Shown: positions 7,578-16,308 of the stretch, in pieces
Numbering within the stretch: the stretch's first letter is position 1
How the letters are laid out: the number at the start of each line of letters is the position of its first letter
Source: Verrucomicrobiota bacterium
GTDB lineage: Bacteria; Verrucomicrobiota; Verrucomicrobiia; Opitutales; Opitutaceae
Length of the DNA: 64,000 nt
Assembly: GCA_016222805.1 (NCBI GenBank)
Contig: JACRQG010000037.1
Coordinates: 62,001-126,000, forward strand
Reading direction: 5' to 3'
Notes under the pieces: model-generated
Databases searched by the model: none
What the model was told of the DNA's origin: nothing
Seen by the model: the letters and a program-made list of their open reading frames with translations, nothing else
Translations under genes and position numbers: made by a program

Positions 7578-10500
7578 CTAGGGAACGTCGTAGATCTCGA
7601 CCAGCGCCACTCCGGACGCTCCTCCGCCACCAACGACCACGGAGTACGCCCCGGGTGGCAAGCGCACCAGCAGCGCGGCGTCCTTGCTGTCGGAGGTCAA
7701 CCCAAAGGCTCCCGCGGCGGCAAAGGCAGCGGTGAGCGTCGAGCCGCCTCCCCAATTGTCGTTGGCAGCGATGGGAGCAGTGCGTCCGGCGGGAATGACC
7801 TGCAGTTGCGGGTCCGCCAGCACGCCGGTGACACCAAACGGCGCCAGGCCCGGCCCGATGGCCCGGATCAGCAGTTGCAGCGGACCACCGCCGCCAATCA
7901 CGAATCCCGGCACGAGCGAGTTGGAACCGGTACCCACCAGCCCCATCGTCGAGACGTTGGCCAGTTGCGATCCGGCGGTGATCGGGTCGGCATCGTAGAC
8001 TTCGGCCAGGGCCACGCCCGTGCTCGTCGCGTCGGGCCCGGTGACGCGCACCGTGTACGCGCCCCCCGTCGCCAGCACCGCCAGCGCCGCGGCATCCCGG
8101 GAGCCCGCGTCCAATGGAAAGCCGCCCACCGCAGCGGTGGCGGCGACCAACGCCGTCCCTCCGGTCGACCAGTCGTCATTCGCCAATGTCACCCCACCGC
8201 CGAGCGGGGCCAGCGCCAGCCGGGGATCGGCGAGCACGCCCCCCACGCCAAACCGCAACAACGACGGCCCCACCGCCCGTACCACCAGTTGCTTCGGCCC
8301 TCCCCCCCGCACGACAAAGCCGGGAGTCAGCGCCCCGCCCGGCGGCACCAGGCCGCGCGTGGCCACGTTGACGAGCCGGCCCGGCGCCTCCGGGTTCGCC
8401 ACCGTCAGCAGGACTTCGGCGGACTCCACCGAGGAACCTCCGCTGCTCACGACGACACTGTAGTAACCCATGTCCGCGGCCGCCTGTACCCCGTTGACCA
8501 CGTAGGCCGCCCGGGTGGCCCCGGGGAGGACGACGCCGTCTTTCTTCCACTGATACGTGAGGCTCCCTCCCTGGGCGCCGACGGTGATCACCCCCGTGGC
8601 CCCGGCTTCCGCATGCGCTGCCTCCGGCGGGACGGTGATAGCCAGCGGAGCTGCTCCCGGGGAAATCCTCCGCACCGTCGCGTTGCCGTTGTCCGCCACC
8701 AGGAGATTGCCGTTGCGATCAAAGCCCAGGCCCCAGGGGCTGAGGAAGCGCGCGTTGCCCGCCGCGCCATCGGTGGCACCGCCGATTCCGGGTGAACCGG
8801 CCAGGATCGCCACGGATCCATCCGGACCAATCCGTCGCACCACATGCGCCAGCGCATCGCTCGCGTAGACCAAGCCCGCCGTGTCCACGGCCACGGCGAC
8901 CGCCTCCACGACGGCCACTGTCGTCACGACGCCACCCGGCGTCACACGCCGCACCCGCGTCCGGTCGGCGACATAGAGATTGCCCGCGGCGTCCAACGCC
9001 AGGCCGCCCGGCCCGGCGAAGCGCACCGCCTCCCCGGAGCCGTCCTCCGTGCCCGGAACCCCGGCCTTGCCCGCGAGCGTGGTGACGACGTCGCCACGAA
9101 TCCGCCGCACCGTGAAGTTGCCCGTGTCCGCCACGTAGATGACGCCCTGTCCGTCCACCGCCACCCCGGTCGGTCCGCGGAACTGCGCCGAGGCAGCCGG
9201 CCCGTCCAGAGCCCCGGGCACCAGCGTGCCAGCAACAATCGAGGTCACCCCGGCCGGTGTCACCCGCAGAACCCGGGAGAAGCCATCCGCCACGCACAGC
9301 CCTCCGGTGGCGTCGATCGTCAGTCCCAGTCCGGCCTGCACGGCCAGCGTGGACACCACTCCGTCCGGCGTCACCCGGCGGAGAAAGTTGCTGGTCGTGT
9401 CCAGGCAGTAGAGGTTGCCTGCCGCGTCGACGGCAACGCCGGTCGGATGATCAAAGCGCGCTCCCGCTCCGGTGCCGTCGACATGGCCGGTCTGGCCGGC
9501 CTGGCCGGCGAGGGTCACAACCGAGTACGCCGGTGCGGTCGCGACGCCCACGGCCACCGTCGCCGGTGCCGTCGTCACGGTACCCCACGGGTTGCTGAGG
9601 GTGACCGTGAACAGTCCGGCACTTGCCGACTGGAGTCCGGCCAGCACCAGCGTGTCGCGCGTCGCGCCCAGGATGGCCTGACCGTTCCGCATCCACTGGT
9701 AACGAACCTCCGGCCCGTCCGCGGACGCCGTGAGCGTCACGGTCGCGCCGGCTCCGGCCGTCACGTCCACCGGCCCGCGGGAGACCGTCGGCAGTGGCGT
9801 TCCAAACCGCACGAGGCCGCTGTGCGGCTGGCCCGAGACCGTCGTGAACGATCCGACCGCGAGGATGTTCAGCGGACCGGGCGGAATCGCCAGGTTGAAG
9901 ACATAGGGAGTCGAGCCGACCGAGGTCAGGATTCCCGCGATCTCCGCGGTGAAGGTCGAATCGAGCGCACCATCCGTCTGGAGGCGGATCACGCCTCCGC
10001 GCGCCGTGCCCGCCACCCGGGTCATCGAACCTCCGAGCACGAGCTTGCCATCCGCCTGCTGAGCCACCGCAAACACCGAACCATTCAAAGCCGGGGGCGT
10101 GAACGAGGAATCCAGCGAACCATCCGCGTTCAGCCGGACCAAATACTGAAACTCGGAACCGGTCCCGCGCAGGACGCCGCCGAAGACGAGACACTTGCCG
10201 CCCGCCAGCGGCAGCGTTCCCCGGCTCGAACCGAGGAACACCGGCGGCACAAAGGTCAGGTCCAGCACGCCGTTGGCCCCGAGTCGCGCCACCCCGAGAC
10301 GATCCTGCCCGGAGACGGAGGTGAAATTCCCCGCGATCAGAATGCGCCCCTCCGGCAGGAGCGAAAAACCCGTCACATTGCTGCCACTGCTGGAGAAACT
10401 TCCTCCCAACCCGGGATCGAAGGCGGCCTCAAGGCTGCCGTCGGCGTTCAACCGCGCCAGCCCGTTGCGGGCCACCCCGCCGATGGAAGTAAAGGAGCCA

Positions 10501-10985
10501 CCCACCAGGATCCGTCCGTCCGCCTGCAGGGCGAGCGCCTGCACCGAGTTGTTGTCGATCCGGGCCTCGAAGCCGTTGTCGAGTGTGCCGTCGGCGTTGA
10601 GGCGCACGAGCCGCGGACGAGGCTGGCCCCCCATCAGGTTGAAGAAACCTCCGACCAGGATCTTCCCGTCGGGCTGGACGACGATGGCATTCACGGTCGA
10701 AGAGGCGTTGGGGTTGAAACCGGCATCGATGGTGCCATCCGGGTTCAAGCGCGCGATCCGGCTGCGATTCGTCGAGCCGAAAGCGGAGAAATTCCCGCCC
10801 ACGAGGATTCGCCCGTCGGGCTGGACGGCCAGCGCGTAGAGCTCGGCGTTGGCCTGGAGATTAAACCCGGCATCGATGGCCTGCGCGGCCAAGCGCGAAG
10901 GCGCAACGAGGCCGATTCCGCCGGCAAGTGTCAGCACGGCCAACAGGCGATCCAGCACGGCGACTCGGAGGCGACAGGAGGGCAT
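7578..10985 (-). CDS. Large secreted delta-60/NHL/Ig repeat protein
   Basis: A 1135-residue exported protein, probably a surface or matrix adhesin; the substrate is unknown. Domains in order: signal peptide (about 1-35, ending RLAAQ); delta-60-type repeats (about 38-390, repeating DGRILVGGNF and LVRLNADGSLD); an Ig-like domain (about 400-480); NHL-type beta-propeller repeats (about 483-778, repeating PTGVAVDAAGNLYCLD); a second Ig-like domain (about 780-861, LTYQWKKDGVVLPGAT); then two copies of a module that also occurs in three other proteins of this window (about 865-1000 and 1008-1134). The module signature is LIRAIGPGLAPFGVTGVLAD followed by NDNW and ALVEIYD. No membrane anchor or sorting tail is visible. 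Confidence 0.85.
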   Translation of the reverse strand: MPSCRLRVAVLDRLLAVLTLAGGIGLVAPSRLAAQAIDAGFNLQANAELYALAVQPDGRILVGGNFSAFGSTNRSRIARLNPDGTIDAGFNPNASSTVNAIVVQPDGKILVGGFFNLMGGQPRPRLVRLNADGTLDNGFEARIDNNSVQALALQADGRILVGGSFTSIGGVARNGLARLNADGSLEAAFDPGLGGSFSSSGSNVTGFSLLPEGRILIAGNFTSVSGQDRLGVARLGANGVLDLTFVPPVFLGSSRGTLPLAGGKCLVFGGVLRGTGSEFQYLVRLNADGSLDSSFTPPALNGSVFAVAQQADGKLVLGGSMTRVAGTARGGVIRLQTDGALDSTFTAEIAGILTSVGSTPYVFNLAIPPGPLNILAVGSFTTVSGQPHSGLVRFGTPLPTVSRGPVDVTAGAGATVTLTASADGPEVRYQWMRNGQAILGATRDTLVLAGLQSASAGLFTVTLSNPWGTVTTAPATVAVGVATAPAYSVVTLAGQAGQTGHVDGTGAGARFDHPTGVAVDAAGNLYCLDTTSNFLRRVTPDGVVSTLAVQAGLGLTIDATGGLCVADGFSRVLRVTPAGVTSIVAGTLVPGALDGPAASAQFRGPTGVAVDGQGVIYVADTGNFTVRRIRGDVVTTLAGKAGVPGTEDGSGEAVRFAGPGGLALDAAGNLYVADRTRVRRVTPGGVVTTVAVVEAVAVAVDTAGLVYASDALAHVVRRIGPDGSVAILAGSPGIGGATDGAAGNARFLSPWGLGFDRNGNLLVADNGNATVRRISPGAAPLAITVPPEAAHAEAGATGVITVGAQGGSLTYQWKKDGVVLPGATRAAYVVNGVQAAADMGYYSVVVSSGGSSVESAEVLLTVANPEAPGRLVNVATRGLVPPGGALTPGFVVRGGGPKQLVVRAVGPSLLRFGVGGVLADPRLALAPLGGGVTLANDDWSTGGTALVAATAAVGGFPLDAGSRDAAALAVLATGGAYTVRVTGPDATSTGVALAEVYDADPITAGSQLANVSTMGLVGTGSNSLVPGFVIGGGGPLQLLIRAIGPGLAPFGVTGVLADPQLQVIPAGRTAPIAANDNWGGGSTLTAAFAAAGAFGLTSDSKDAALLVRLPPGAYSVVVGGGGASGVALVEIYDVP

Positions 10986-11403
10986 GGGGAGAGGGGAAGT
11001 TGAGGCGGCGACTCCATTCGCGGCCGGTTCGGCAGGCCAGGGCGGGGACCACCCGTCGGGGCAAAGCGAAACGCCTTGTGGGCATTGCTCCGCGGCACCG
11101 CAAGGAAACTCCCCGACCGCCCGGCACGTTTGTCAACGCATGCGCAACGAAACACAATTTTCGCCGAGAAATCCCGGGCCTTCGGCGTAGCTTCAAGCCA
11201 CGGGCCGGCCACCACCCAACGGCCGACCCCACTCCCCATGGGACCGTCGCACCCGCCCGATTCCGCGCCGCCCCTGATCCGATCCGGGACGCGTGAGGGG
11301 AGACGACTGCACCCCGGCGCCGCACGTGCCGTTCCCGCCTCCGGACCCCGTCGATCGCGTTCCACCACCAGCTTCGGCCCCACAACTTCAACCCCGGCCC
11401 CCT
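10986..11403. other. Divergent intergenic region, no gene seen
   Basis: 418 nt between the large repeat protein (minus) and the cytidylate-kinase-like gene (plus). Frames through it are open only because the DNA is GC-rich. I see no repeat, RNA gene or convincing promoter box. Confidence 0.4.
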
Positions 11404-12114
11404 ATGAATCCACTCCCGGTCTTCCAGAAAGCTGAATCCTATCTGAACATCCAGCTGACCCACGCAGGAACCGGCGGATCCGCCCACCCGACCGGCCCGT
11501 TCATCACCCTTTCCCGGGAGTCCGGCACCGGGGGTTCCGTGCTCGCCCGCGAACTCGCCGCCCGGCTGCCCGCCGAAGAAGGGCACCACTGGGAGGTGTA
11601 TAGCGGCAACCTGATCGAGGAGATGCTCCGCACCAACAACCTCCCCGCCCACCTCGCCCGTTTCCTGCCCGAGGACAAGGTTTCCGAACTCGACGCCTCG
11701 GTCGGCGAGATGGTCGGCCTCCATCCCAACCTCTGGACCCTCGTCGCCAAGACCAACGAGCTCATGCGCCGCCTCGCGCGCAGCGGCCATGCCATCCTCC
11801 TCGGTCGCGGGGCCAACTTCGCCACCCGCGATCTGCCCCACGGCATCCACCTCCGCCTCGTCGCGCCTCCCGGTTATCGCGATGCGCGCGTCGCCCGCCT
11901 CCTCAGGATGGACATCGGCGAAGCCGCCGCCTGGAACGCCGGTCGCGACGCCGCCCGGATGCGCTATGTGCGCGCCACCTTCAACGCCGCCCTCGCCGAC
12001 CCCGCCGCCTACGACCTCGTGTTCAACGTCGCGCAGGTTCCGTTCGACACCATGGTCAGCCTGATCCTGCACTACGCGGAGGTGCAGGCCCCTCACGTCG
12101 CCGCCGGGCATTGA
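11404..12114 (+). CDS. Cytidylate-kinase-like P-loop protein
   Basis: Likely a nucleotide-binding protein of the cytidylate-kinase-like family (AAK fold), 236 residues, cytoplasmic. The N-terminal strand and P-loop-like region read FITLSRESGTGGSVLARELA. The core has LLGRGANFATRDLP and the lid-type arginine segment LRLVAPPGYRDARVARLL, both familiar from this family, which is distinct from the housekeeping cmk. The true substrate is unknown. ATG 11404 was chosen because residues before it are proline-rich low-complexity. It lies 145 nt upstream of gspG, so it may lead the secretion operon, though nothing ties its function to secretion. Confidence 0.72.
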   Translation: MNPLPVFQKAESYLNIQLTHAGTGGSAHPTGPFITLSRESGTGGSVLARELAARLPAEEGHHWEVYSGNLIEEMLRTNNLPAHLARFLPEDKVSELDASVGEMVGLHPNLWTLVAKTNELMRRLARSGHAILLGRGANFATRDLPHGIHLRLVAPPGYRDARVARLLRMDIGEAAAWNAGRDAARMRYVRATFNAALADPAAYDLVFNVAQVPFDTMVSLILHYAEVQAPHVAAGH

Positions 12115-12259
12115 ACCAGCGGGCGACCGGGAAGCAGCGAGCGCAACCGCCGCGCGGGCGGCGACGACTTCCCGCGTCCCAACCCGGCAGTCCACCGGAA
12201 CCAACGGCCCGCGCCCGCGTCTCGACAACCACGCCCATCCCGGCATCGTTTCGCCTATC

Positions 12260-12739
12260 ATGCACCCTCAGTCCGCCCCTCGCCCGTCGCGCCCGTCCAC
12301 TCGTTCCCTGCGCCGCGGTTTCACCCTGCTCGAGATCCTGGTGGTCCTCGCGATCATCGGACTCCTGGCCGGCCTCGCGATCACCAATGTCGACAAGATT
12401 TTCGGCGGCGCCCAGGCCAGCTCCGTCAGCATCTTCGTGAAGGAGAGCATGAAGACAGCTCTCACCTCCTACCGAATCCACATGGGCAACTACCCGACCA
12501 CGGCCGAAGGTCTCCAGGCGCTGATCACGCGCCCGTCCGCCCGGGGCGACAAGTGGTTTGGTCCCTACATCGAAGGCAACAAGATCCCCCTCGATCCCTG
12601 GGGCGAACCCTATCAATACGCCTGCCCGGGTTCGAAGAACAAGGACAGCTACGACCTGTGGTCGAAGGGACCCGACAAGCAGAGCGGCACGGCCGATGAC
12701 ATCGGCAACTGGGATTCCGGACCGGGCGGCGAGAAGTGA
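12260..12739 (+). CDS. gspG: Type II secretion major pseudopilin GspG
   Basis: Main subunit of the periplasmic pseudopilus that pushes folded proteins through the secretin. It has a basic leader and the prepilin peptidase site RRG-FTLLEILVVL, with Glu at +5 of the mature protein and the hydrophobic helix LAIIGLLAGLAI. The C-terminal half has the conserved GspG features: YPTTAEGLQAL, DPWGEPYQY, and the calcium-loop motif GPDKQSGTADDIGNW. 159 residues, usual length. It is the first of seven gsp genes read in the same direction. Confidence 0.96.
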   Translation: MHPQSAPRPSRPSTRSLRRGFTLLEILVVLAIIGLLAGLAITNVDKIFGGAQASSVSIFVKESMKTALTSYRIHMGNYPTTAEGLQALITRPSARGDKWFGPYIEGNKIPLDPWGEPYQYACPGSKNKDSYDLWSKGPDKQSGTADDIGNWDSGPGGEK

Positions 12740-12920
12740 GCCCCGGGCCTCGCGGTCGCCCCGCCCGTCGGTCCGCGTTGCCACGCGGAAGCGGAGGACG
12801 GTGGCCCGACCGCCCCGGGCCTGAAGGCCGGATGCCCCCACCCATGTCGAATTCGCACGCGCATATCCCGAAGGTGCGATCGGGGCCTCGCACCGATTTC
12901 AGCACCTGCGCCGCGCCCCC

Positions 12921-12973
12921 TGTAGCCGGGGTCGTTGACCCCGGCCGGACCGGCCTCACCGAGGCCGGCTACA
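12921..12973. repeat. Palindromic repeat, GTAGCCGG type, copy 1 of 2
   Basis: 53 bp starting TGTAGCCGGGGTCG and ending GAGGCCGGCTACA, with complementary ends. It lies 84 nt before an almost identical copy, so the pair is a direct repeat of a palindrome in the gspG-gspH gap. It is followed immediately by TG, making an ATG at its end. Confidence 0.8.
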
Positions 12974-13004
12974 TGAACCGAACCTCCGACGGACTCATCG
13001 GCCC

Positions 13005-13057
13005 TGTAGCCGGGGTCGTTGACCCCGGCCAGACCGGCCTCACCGAGGCCGGCTACA
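13005..13057. repeat. Palindromic repeat, GTAGCCGG type, copy 2 of 2
   Basis: 53 bp, nearly identical to copy 1. Its last base is the A of an ATG that is the most plausible start codon of gspH. The GAGG within its right arm lies 8 nt before that ATG and could serve as ribosome-binding site. Confidence 0.8.
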
Positions 13058-13656
13058 TGGGCGGGGCAGCGCACCGGCACACTGGAGCCAGGAACCTCCG
13101 TGCCGTCGGTGGTTTCACCCTGCTCGAGGTGTTGCTCTGCATCGCGTTGATCGCGCTGTTGGGAGGGGTTCTCGTCGGCAGTTCCTCGCACCTGCTCACC
13201 GACAAGCCGGTCACGCCTTCGGCGGTGTTCTGGAAGTCCGTCCAGGAGGCGCGCAAGACGGCTCTGCGGGCGCAGCACGAAATCCGCCTCAAGTACGACC
13301 GGGAAAAAAAGCACTTCTACCTGGTGGACGGCCTCGCGCCCTCCACCCTTGCCGAGGACGGCATCACCCGGACCGAGACGCCGCTGAAGACCTTCCCGAT
13401 CGCCCCGGAACTCGCCCACGACCTTACCGTCGACTTCCTCCCGGCTTCCACCAAGGGCGGGCTTACCATTCTCGTCGGAGGCGTCCTGCTCGAATCCCAA
13501 GGCATCAAGCACGTCGCCTTTTATGCGGACGGCACCTGTGCCCCATTCCGCGTGCAGCTGGCCCGGAGTGGAGGGAGCACGATACTCACGGTCGACCCGT
13601 GGACCTGCGCCCCGGTCCTCACTCCCGGGGACCCGAACGCTCCGCCCTCCTCCTGA
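13057..13656 (+). CDS. gspH: Type II secretion minor pseudopilin, GspH-like
   Basis: Minor pseudopilin of the type II secretion system. The prepilin site is RAVGG-FTLLEVLLCIALIALL, with Glu at +5. The rest has little signature, as is usual for GspH, with a C-terminal sheet region (GIKHVAFYADGTCAPFRVQL). I chose ATG 13057 because it gives a 19-residue leader of normal size. The frame is open back to a GTG at 12736 that overlaps the gspG stop as GTGA; starting there would give a roughly 126-residue leader coding through two palindromic repeats, which is atypical for a prepilin. The repeats may have been inserted between gspG and gspH. Confidence 0.75.
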   Translation: MGGAAHRHTGARNLRAVGGFTLLEVLLCIALIALLGGVLVGSSSHLLTDKPVTPSAVFWKSVQEARKTALRAQHEIRLKYDREKKHFYLVDGLAPSTLAEDGITRTETPLKTFPIAPELAHDLTVDFLPASTKGGLTILVGGVLLESQGIKHVAFYADGTCAPFRVQLARSGGSTILTVDPWTCAPVLTPGDPNAPPSS

Positions 13657-13659
13657 GCG

Positions 13660-14205
13660 ATGCGTGCGGCGCTTCTTCCCTCCGGTTTGCAGCGGGGCCC
13701 CACGCCGCCGCGCCGCCCGGCGTGCCCCGACTCCGCCCACGACACCGGCGCCTTCACCCTCATGGAGGTCCTGATCGCCCTGGTGATCTTCGCGATGGCG
13801 GCGGTCATGCTCGCCTCCGCCTATCTCAACGTACTCACCAGCTACGAGGTCGTTTCCCGCGGCGTGCAGGTCAACGAGGACTTCGCCTTCGCCCGCCAGC
13901 TCGTGCTTAATGAACCGGATCGCAAGAAGGTCGAGGAAGGCGGCGAATTCGACACTTCCGGGGGACGTCGCGCGAAATGGACCGCCGAGATCGAGTCCAC
14001 GACGGTCGCCGACGTCTATCGGGTGACCTTCTCCTGCGAACTCGCCGATCCCTCCCGGCCCGAACCCGACCGGCAGGCCCAGACGTTCTACCTGCTGCGA
14101 CCGACCTGGGTCGAGGACGCCGGCGAACGCGGCAAGCTGAAGGAGGACGCCAAGACCCGAATCCTGGAGCTGCAGCAGAAGCAGCAGGCCACGCGCTCGC
14201 GATGA
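13660..14205 (+). CDS. gspI: Type II secretion minor pseudopilin, GspI-like
   Basis: Minor pseudopilin (181 residues) with the hydrophobic helix FTLMEVLIALVIFAMAAVML. Glu is at +5 if cleavage is just before Phe. The residue before that Phe is Ala, preceded by Gly (DTGAFTLMEV), whereas prepilin peptidases normally require Gly at that place. If cleavage follows the Gly, Glu would be at +6. The start is 3 nt after the gspH stop; the leader is long and proline/arginine-rich. The stop overlaps the next gene's ATG (ATGA), so the two are probably translationally coupled. Confidence 0.85.
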   Translation: MRAALLPSGLQRGPTPPRRPACPDSAHDTGAFTLMEVLIALVIFAMAAVMLASAYLNVLTSYEVVSRGVQVNEDFAFARQLVLNEPDRKKVEEGGEFDTSGGRRAKWTAEIESTTVADVYRVTFSCELADPSRPEPDRQAQTFYLLRPTWVEDAGERGKLKEDAKTRILELQQKQQATRSR

Positions 14206-14918
14206 AACGCCGCCCGCCAACGACGCGCCTTTCGCCCGCCGGGGATGCCTCCCTGGGTCTCACCGGCCAGGCGGATTCCGGCCGGCGCGGTTTCACCCTT
14301 CTCGAGATCCTGCTCGCCCTGGCCCTCGTGTCGCTGCTGCTGGTGTCGATGAACACGTTCATCTTCTCCATGGGTGAACTGTGGGGCCAGCGCACCGACG
14401 TGCGGTTGTTCGACCAGCATGTCCGGGCCGTCACGCGTTTCCTCGACAACGAACTCCGCACCTCGGCACTCCCGCCGGCCGCCCGCCCCAACTCGACGCC
14501 GATCGCCCTCCAGGAAATCCGGCCGCAAAACGGACTGATGGAAAAGATGCTGACCTTTGAACTGCCGGCCGGAAGCCGCCTGTTTTCCTGGCCCGAACGT
14601 CCGCTGCCCGAGGTCGTCTGCTCTCTCCAGGTACGTCCCAACGAGGGGCTGATCCTCCTCTGGCACTCGCGCCTCGAGAAGAATTTCGAGACCGACTCCC
14701 CCCGGGAGACGGTCGTGACCCCGCTCGTCTCCGCGCTCGCGTACGACTACTATGATGCCGACGCCCGCCGCTGGACCACCGAAACCACGCTCAAGATGGA
14801 CCCGCAGGGCCAGCCGCTCACGCCGCAGCGCCTCCGCCTGAAGTTCACCTATGGCCGCCTGACGCGGGAGAGCGTGATCACCCTCACCACGCCCGGCCAG
14901 GCGATGCCGATGTTCTAA
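14202..14918 (+). CDS. gspJ: Type II secretion minor pseudopilin, GspJ-like
   Basis: Minor pseudopilin of 238 residues, thought to form the pseudopilus tip with GspI and GspK. Prepilin site RRG-FTLLEILLALALVSLLL with Glu at +5. ATG 14202 overlaps the gspI stop by 4 nt; an earlier in-frame start would lie inside gspI and was rejected. The C-terminal region (TPLVSALAYDYYDADARRW and LKFTYGRLTRESVITL) fits the GspJ fold, where this sheet packs against GspI. Confidence 0.88.
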   Translation: MKRRPPTTRLSPAGDASLGLTGQADSGRRGFTLLEILLALALVSLLLVSMNTFIFSMGELWGQRTDVRLFDQHVRAVTRFLDNELRTSALPPAARPNSTPIALQEIRPQNGLMEKMLTFELPAGSRLFSWPERPLPEVVCSLQVRPNEGLILLWHSRLEKNFETDSPRETVVTPLVSALAYDYYDADARRWTTETTLKMDPQGQPLTPQRLRLKFTYGRLTRESVITLTTPGQAMPMF

Positions 14919-14930
14919 ACCGGGAACTCC

Positions 14931-16139
14931 ATGATTCCCCCAGGCCCAGATTCTCGCGCGCCGGCGCCAACGCCACCTGCCCCGAAGGCGGCGCCGCCAC
15001 TCCGGCACCCGGCTTCCCGCCGCGCGTCGGTGCTCGTGATTGTGATGGTCACGCTGCTCTTCGCCACGTTCGCCCTGCTGGCCTTCATGGAGAAGGCGTC
15101 GGTGGACCTGCTCGTCGACCAGCGGGAATCGGTCACGCGGCGCCTGCGGCTCGAAGCCTACTCCGCGCTGGAGGTGACGCTCGGCGTGCTGGTCGATTTT
15201 CGCGAGGCGTTCAACGGCCTGCGCAGTCCGGCCGAGGGGTGGAACGATCCGCTGGCCTTCGCCGGCTACACCCCCGCCGACGGGCGCACGGTGGAAATCA
15301 CGTTCGAGGACGAGAGCAGCAAGCTCCCGCTCCCCCACGTTTCCGCCCAGACCCTCACCGCGCTGTTCCTGCAATGGGGAGTGGCGAAGGCCGAGGCCGA
15401 GGCGATCGCCGACGTGCTGCTCGGCTGGATCAAACGCGGGCACGTCTACACCTCCCCGCTGCAACCGAACTACGAATCCGGTGCCCTTCCCTACGAGACC
15501 CCGGGGCGATCGCTGAAGTCGTACCACGAACTCGCCGCGATCGACAAGGCGCGGGAATTCTTCTACGACGCCGACGGCCGTCCCAACGACAACTGGCGCC
15601 GCTTTGTCGAGTGCGTGTCGCTGTTCGACTTCCCCAAGCCCAACCTGAATGGCGCGCGCCCCGACGTCCTCGCCGCCCTCGGGCAGTTCGACCAGACCCA
15701 AACCCGCAGCGTGACGGATTACCTGCGCGGCACCGGCAATTACCAGTTCAACGGCCCCGGGTTCTTCCAGAACCCCAACGACGTGGCCCGGGTCGCCGGG
15801 GCAGCGGGGGACACGGGCGGCTTTGGCACCACCATCAGCGCCCTGCGCATCAACCTCACCGTCCGCGAAGGGCGCAATGAATACCGCATCTCCACCGTGG
15901 TGGCCCCTCCCGGCGGCGCTTCCACGGTGCAGGAAGTCGCCACCAAGCGTGAAACCATCACCCGCGGTTCCTCCAAAGCCTCCACGCCTCCGGGCCAGCC
16001 CGCGCCTGGGCAGGCCTCCCCCCGGCCCAACCCTTCCACCACCGCCAAGGACGCGGTCGACCGGAACCTCAAGTACCCGTTTACGCTCTTGGAAATCCGC
16101 GAAAATGATGAGATTTCCTCCATGCCCGGGGGCTCCTGA
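14931..16139 (+). CDS. gspK: Type II secretion pseudopilus tip protein, GspK-like
   Basis: The large minor pseudopilin that caps the pseudopilus; 402 residues, in the usual size class for GspK. The N-terminus has the helix ASVLVIVMVTLLFATFALLAF without Glu at +5, as is normal for GspK. The middle contains the helical domain region (TLTALFLQWGVAKAEAEAIA and VLLGWIKRG) and a SAM-like region that includes FPKPNLNGARPDVLAAL. A Pro/Ser-rich tail region (about 340-375) is unusual but may be a linker. It starts 12 nt after gspJ. Confidence 0.85.
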   Translation: MIPPGPDSRAPAPTPPAPKAAPPLRHPASRRASVLVIVMVTLLFATFALLAFMEKASVDLLVDQRESVTRRLRLEAYSALEVTLGVLVDFREAFNGLRSPAEGWNDPLAFAGYTPADGRTVEITFEDESSKLPLPHVSAQTLTALFLQWGVAKAEAEAIADVLLGWIKRGHVYTSPLQPNYESGALPYETPGRSLKSYHELAAIDKAREFFYDADGRPNDNWRRFVECVSLFDFPKPNLNGARPDVLAALGQFDQTQTRSVTDYLRGTGNYQFNGPGFFQNPNDVARVAGAAGDTGGFGTTISALRINLTVREGRNEYRISTVVAPPGGASTVQEVATKRETITRGSSKASTPPGQPAPGQASPRPNPSTTAKDAVDRNLKYPFTLLEIRENDEISSMPGGS

Positions 16140-16205
16140 CCGCTCCCGAGCCATCCAAGGCTACCATGTTGAACTCTAAACCTGCATCCCGGATCCCGCG
16201 TGGGA

Positions 16206-16221
16206 GCGACGCCTTCGTCGC
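16206..16221. repeat. Small hairpin in the gspK-gspL gap
   Basis: GCGACG and CGTCGC pair across a CCTT loop within GTGGGAGCGACGCCTTCGTC. A second short inverted repeat (GGTGGGAGCACCCC) follows near 16255. From memory the first phrase resembles a repeat scattered in related genomes. It fills most of the only sizeable gap inside the gspG-M operon. Confidence 0.35.
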
Positions 16222-16308
16222 GCGGCTCGGGGCATGCACGGTGCCTGGTTGCGGGGTGGGAGCACCCCTCCCGCGAGAGAGCCTTACCTTCTGACGCACT
16301 GCACCACG

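Noticed and set aside
8844-11003. A 719-codon open frame on the plus strand opposite the 1135-residue repeat protein
   Set aside because: Its product is rich in Arg, His and Gly with no domain; it is the usual mirror of a high-GC gene. The minus-strand frame has clear domains and a signal peptide.
12921-13057. CRISPR-like direct repeats
   Set aside because: Only two copies, each an internal palindrome, and other copies lie far away as single elements; there are no cas genes in the window.
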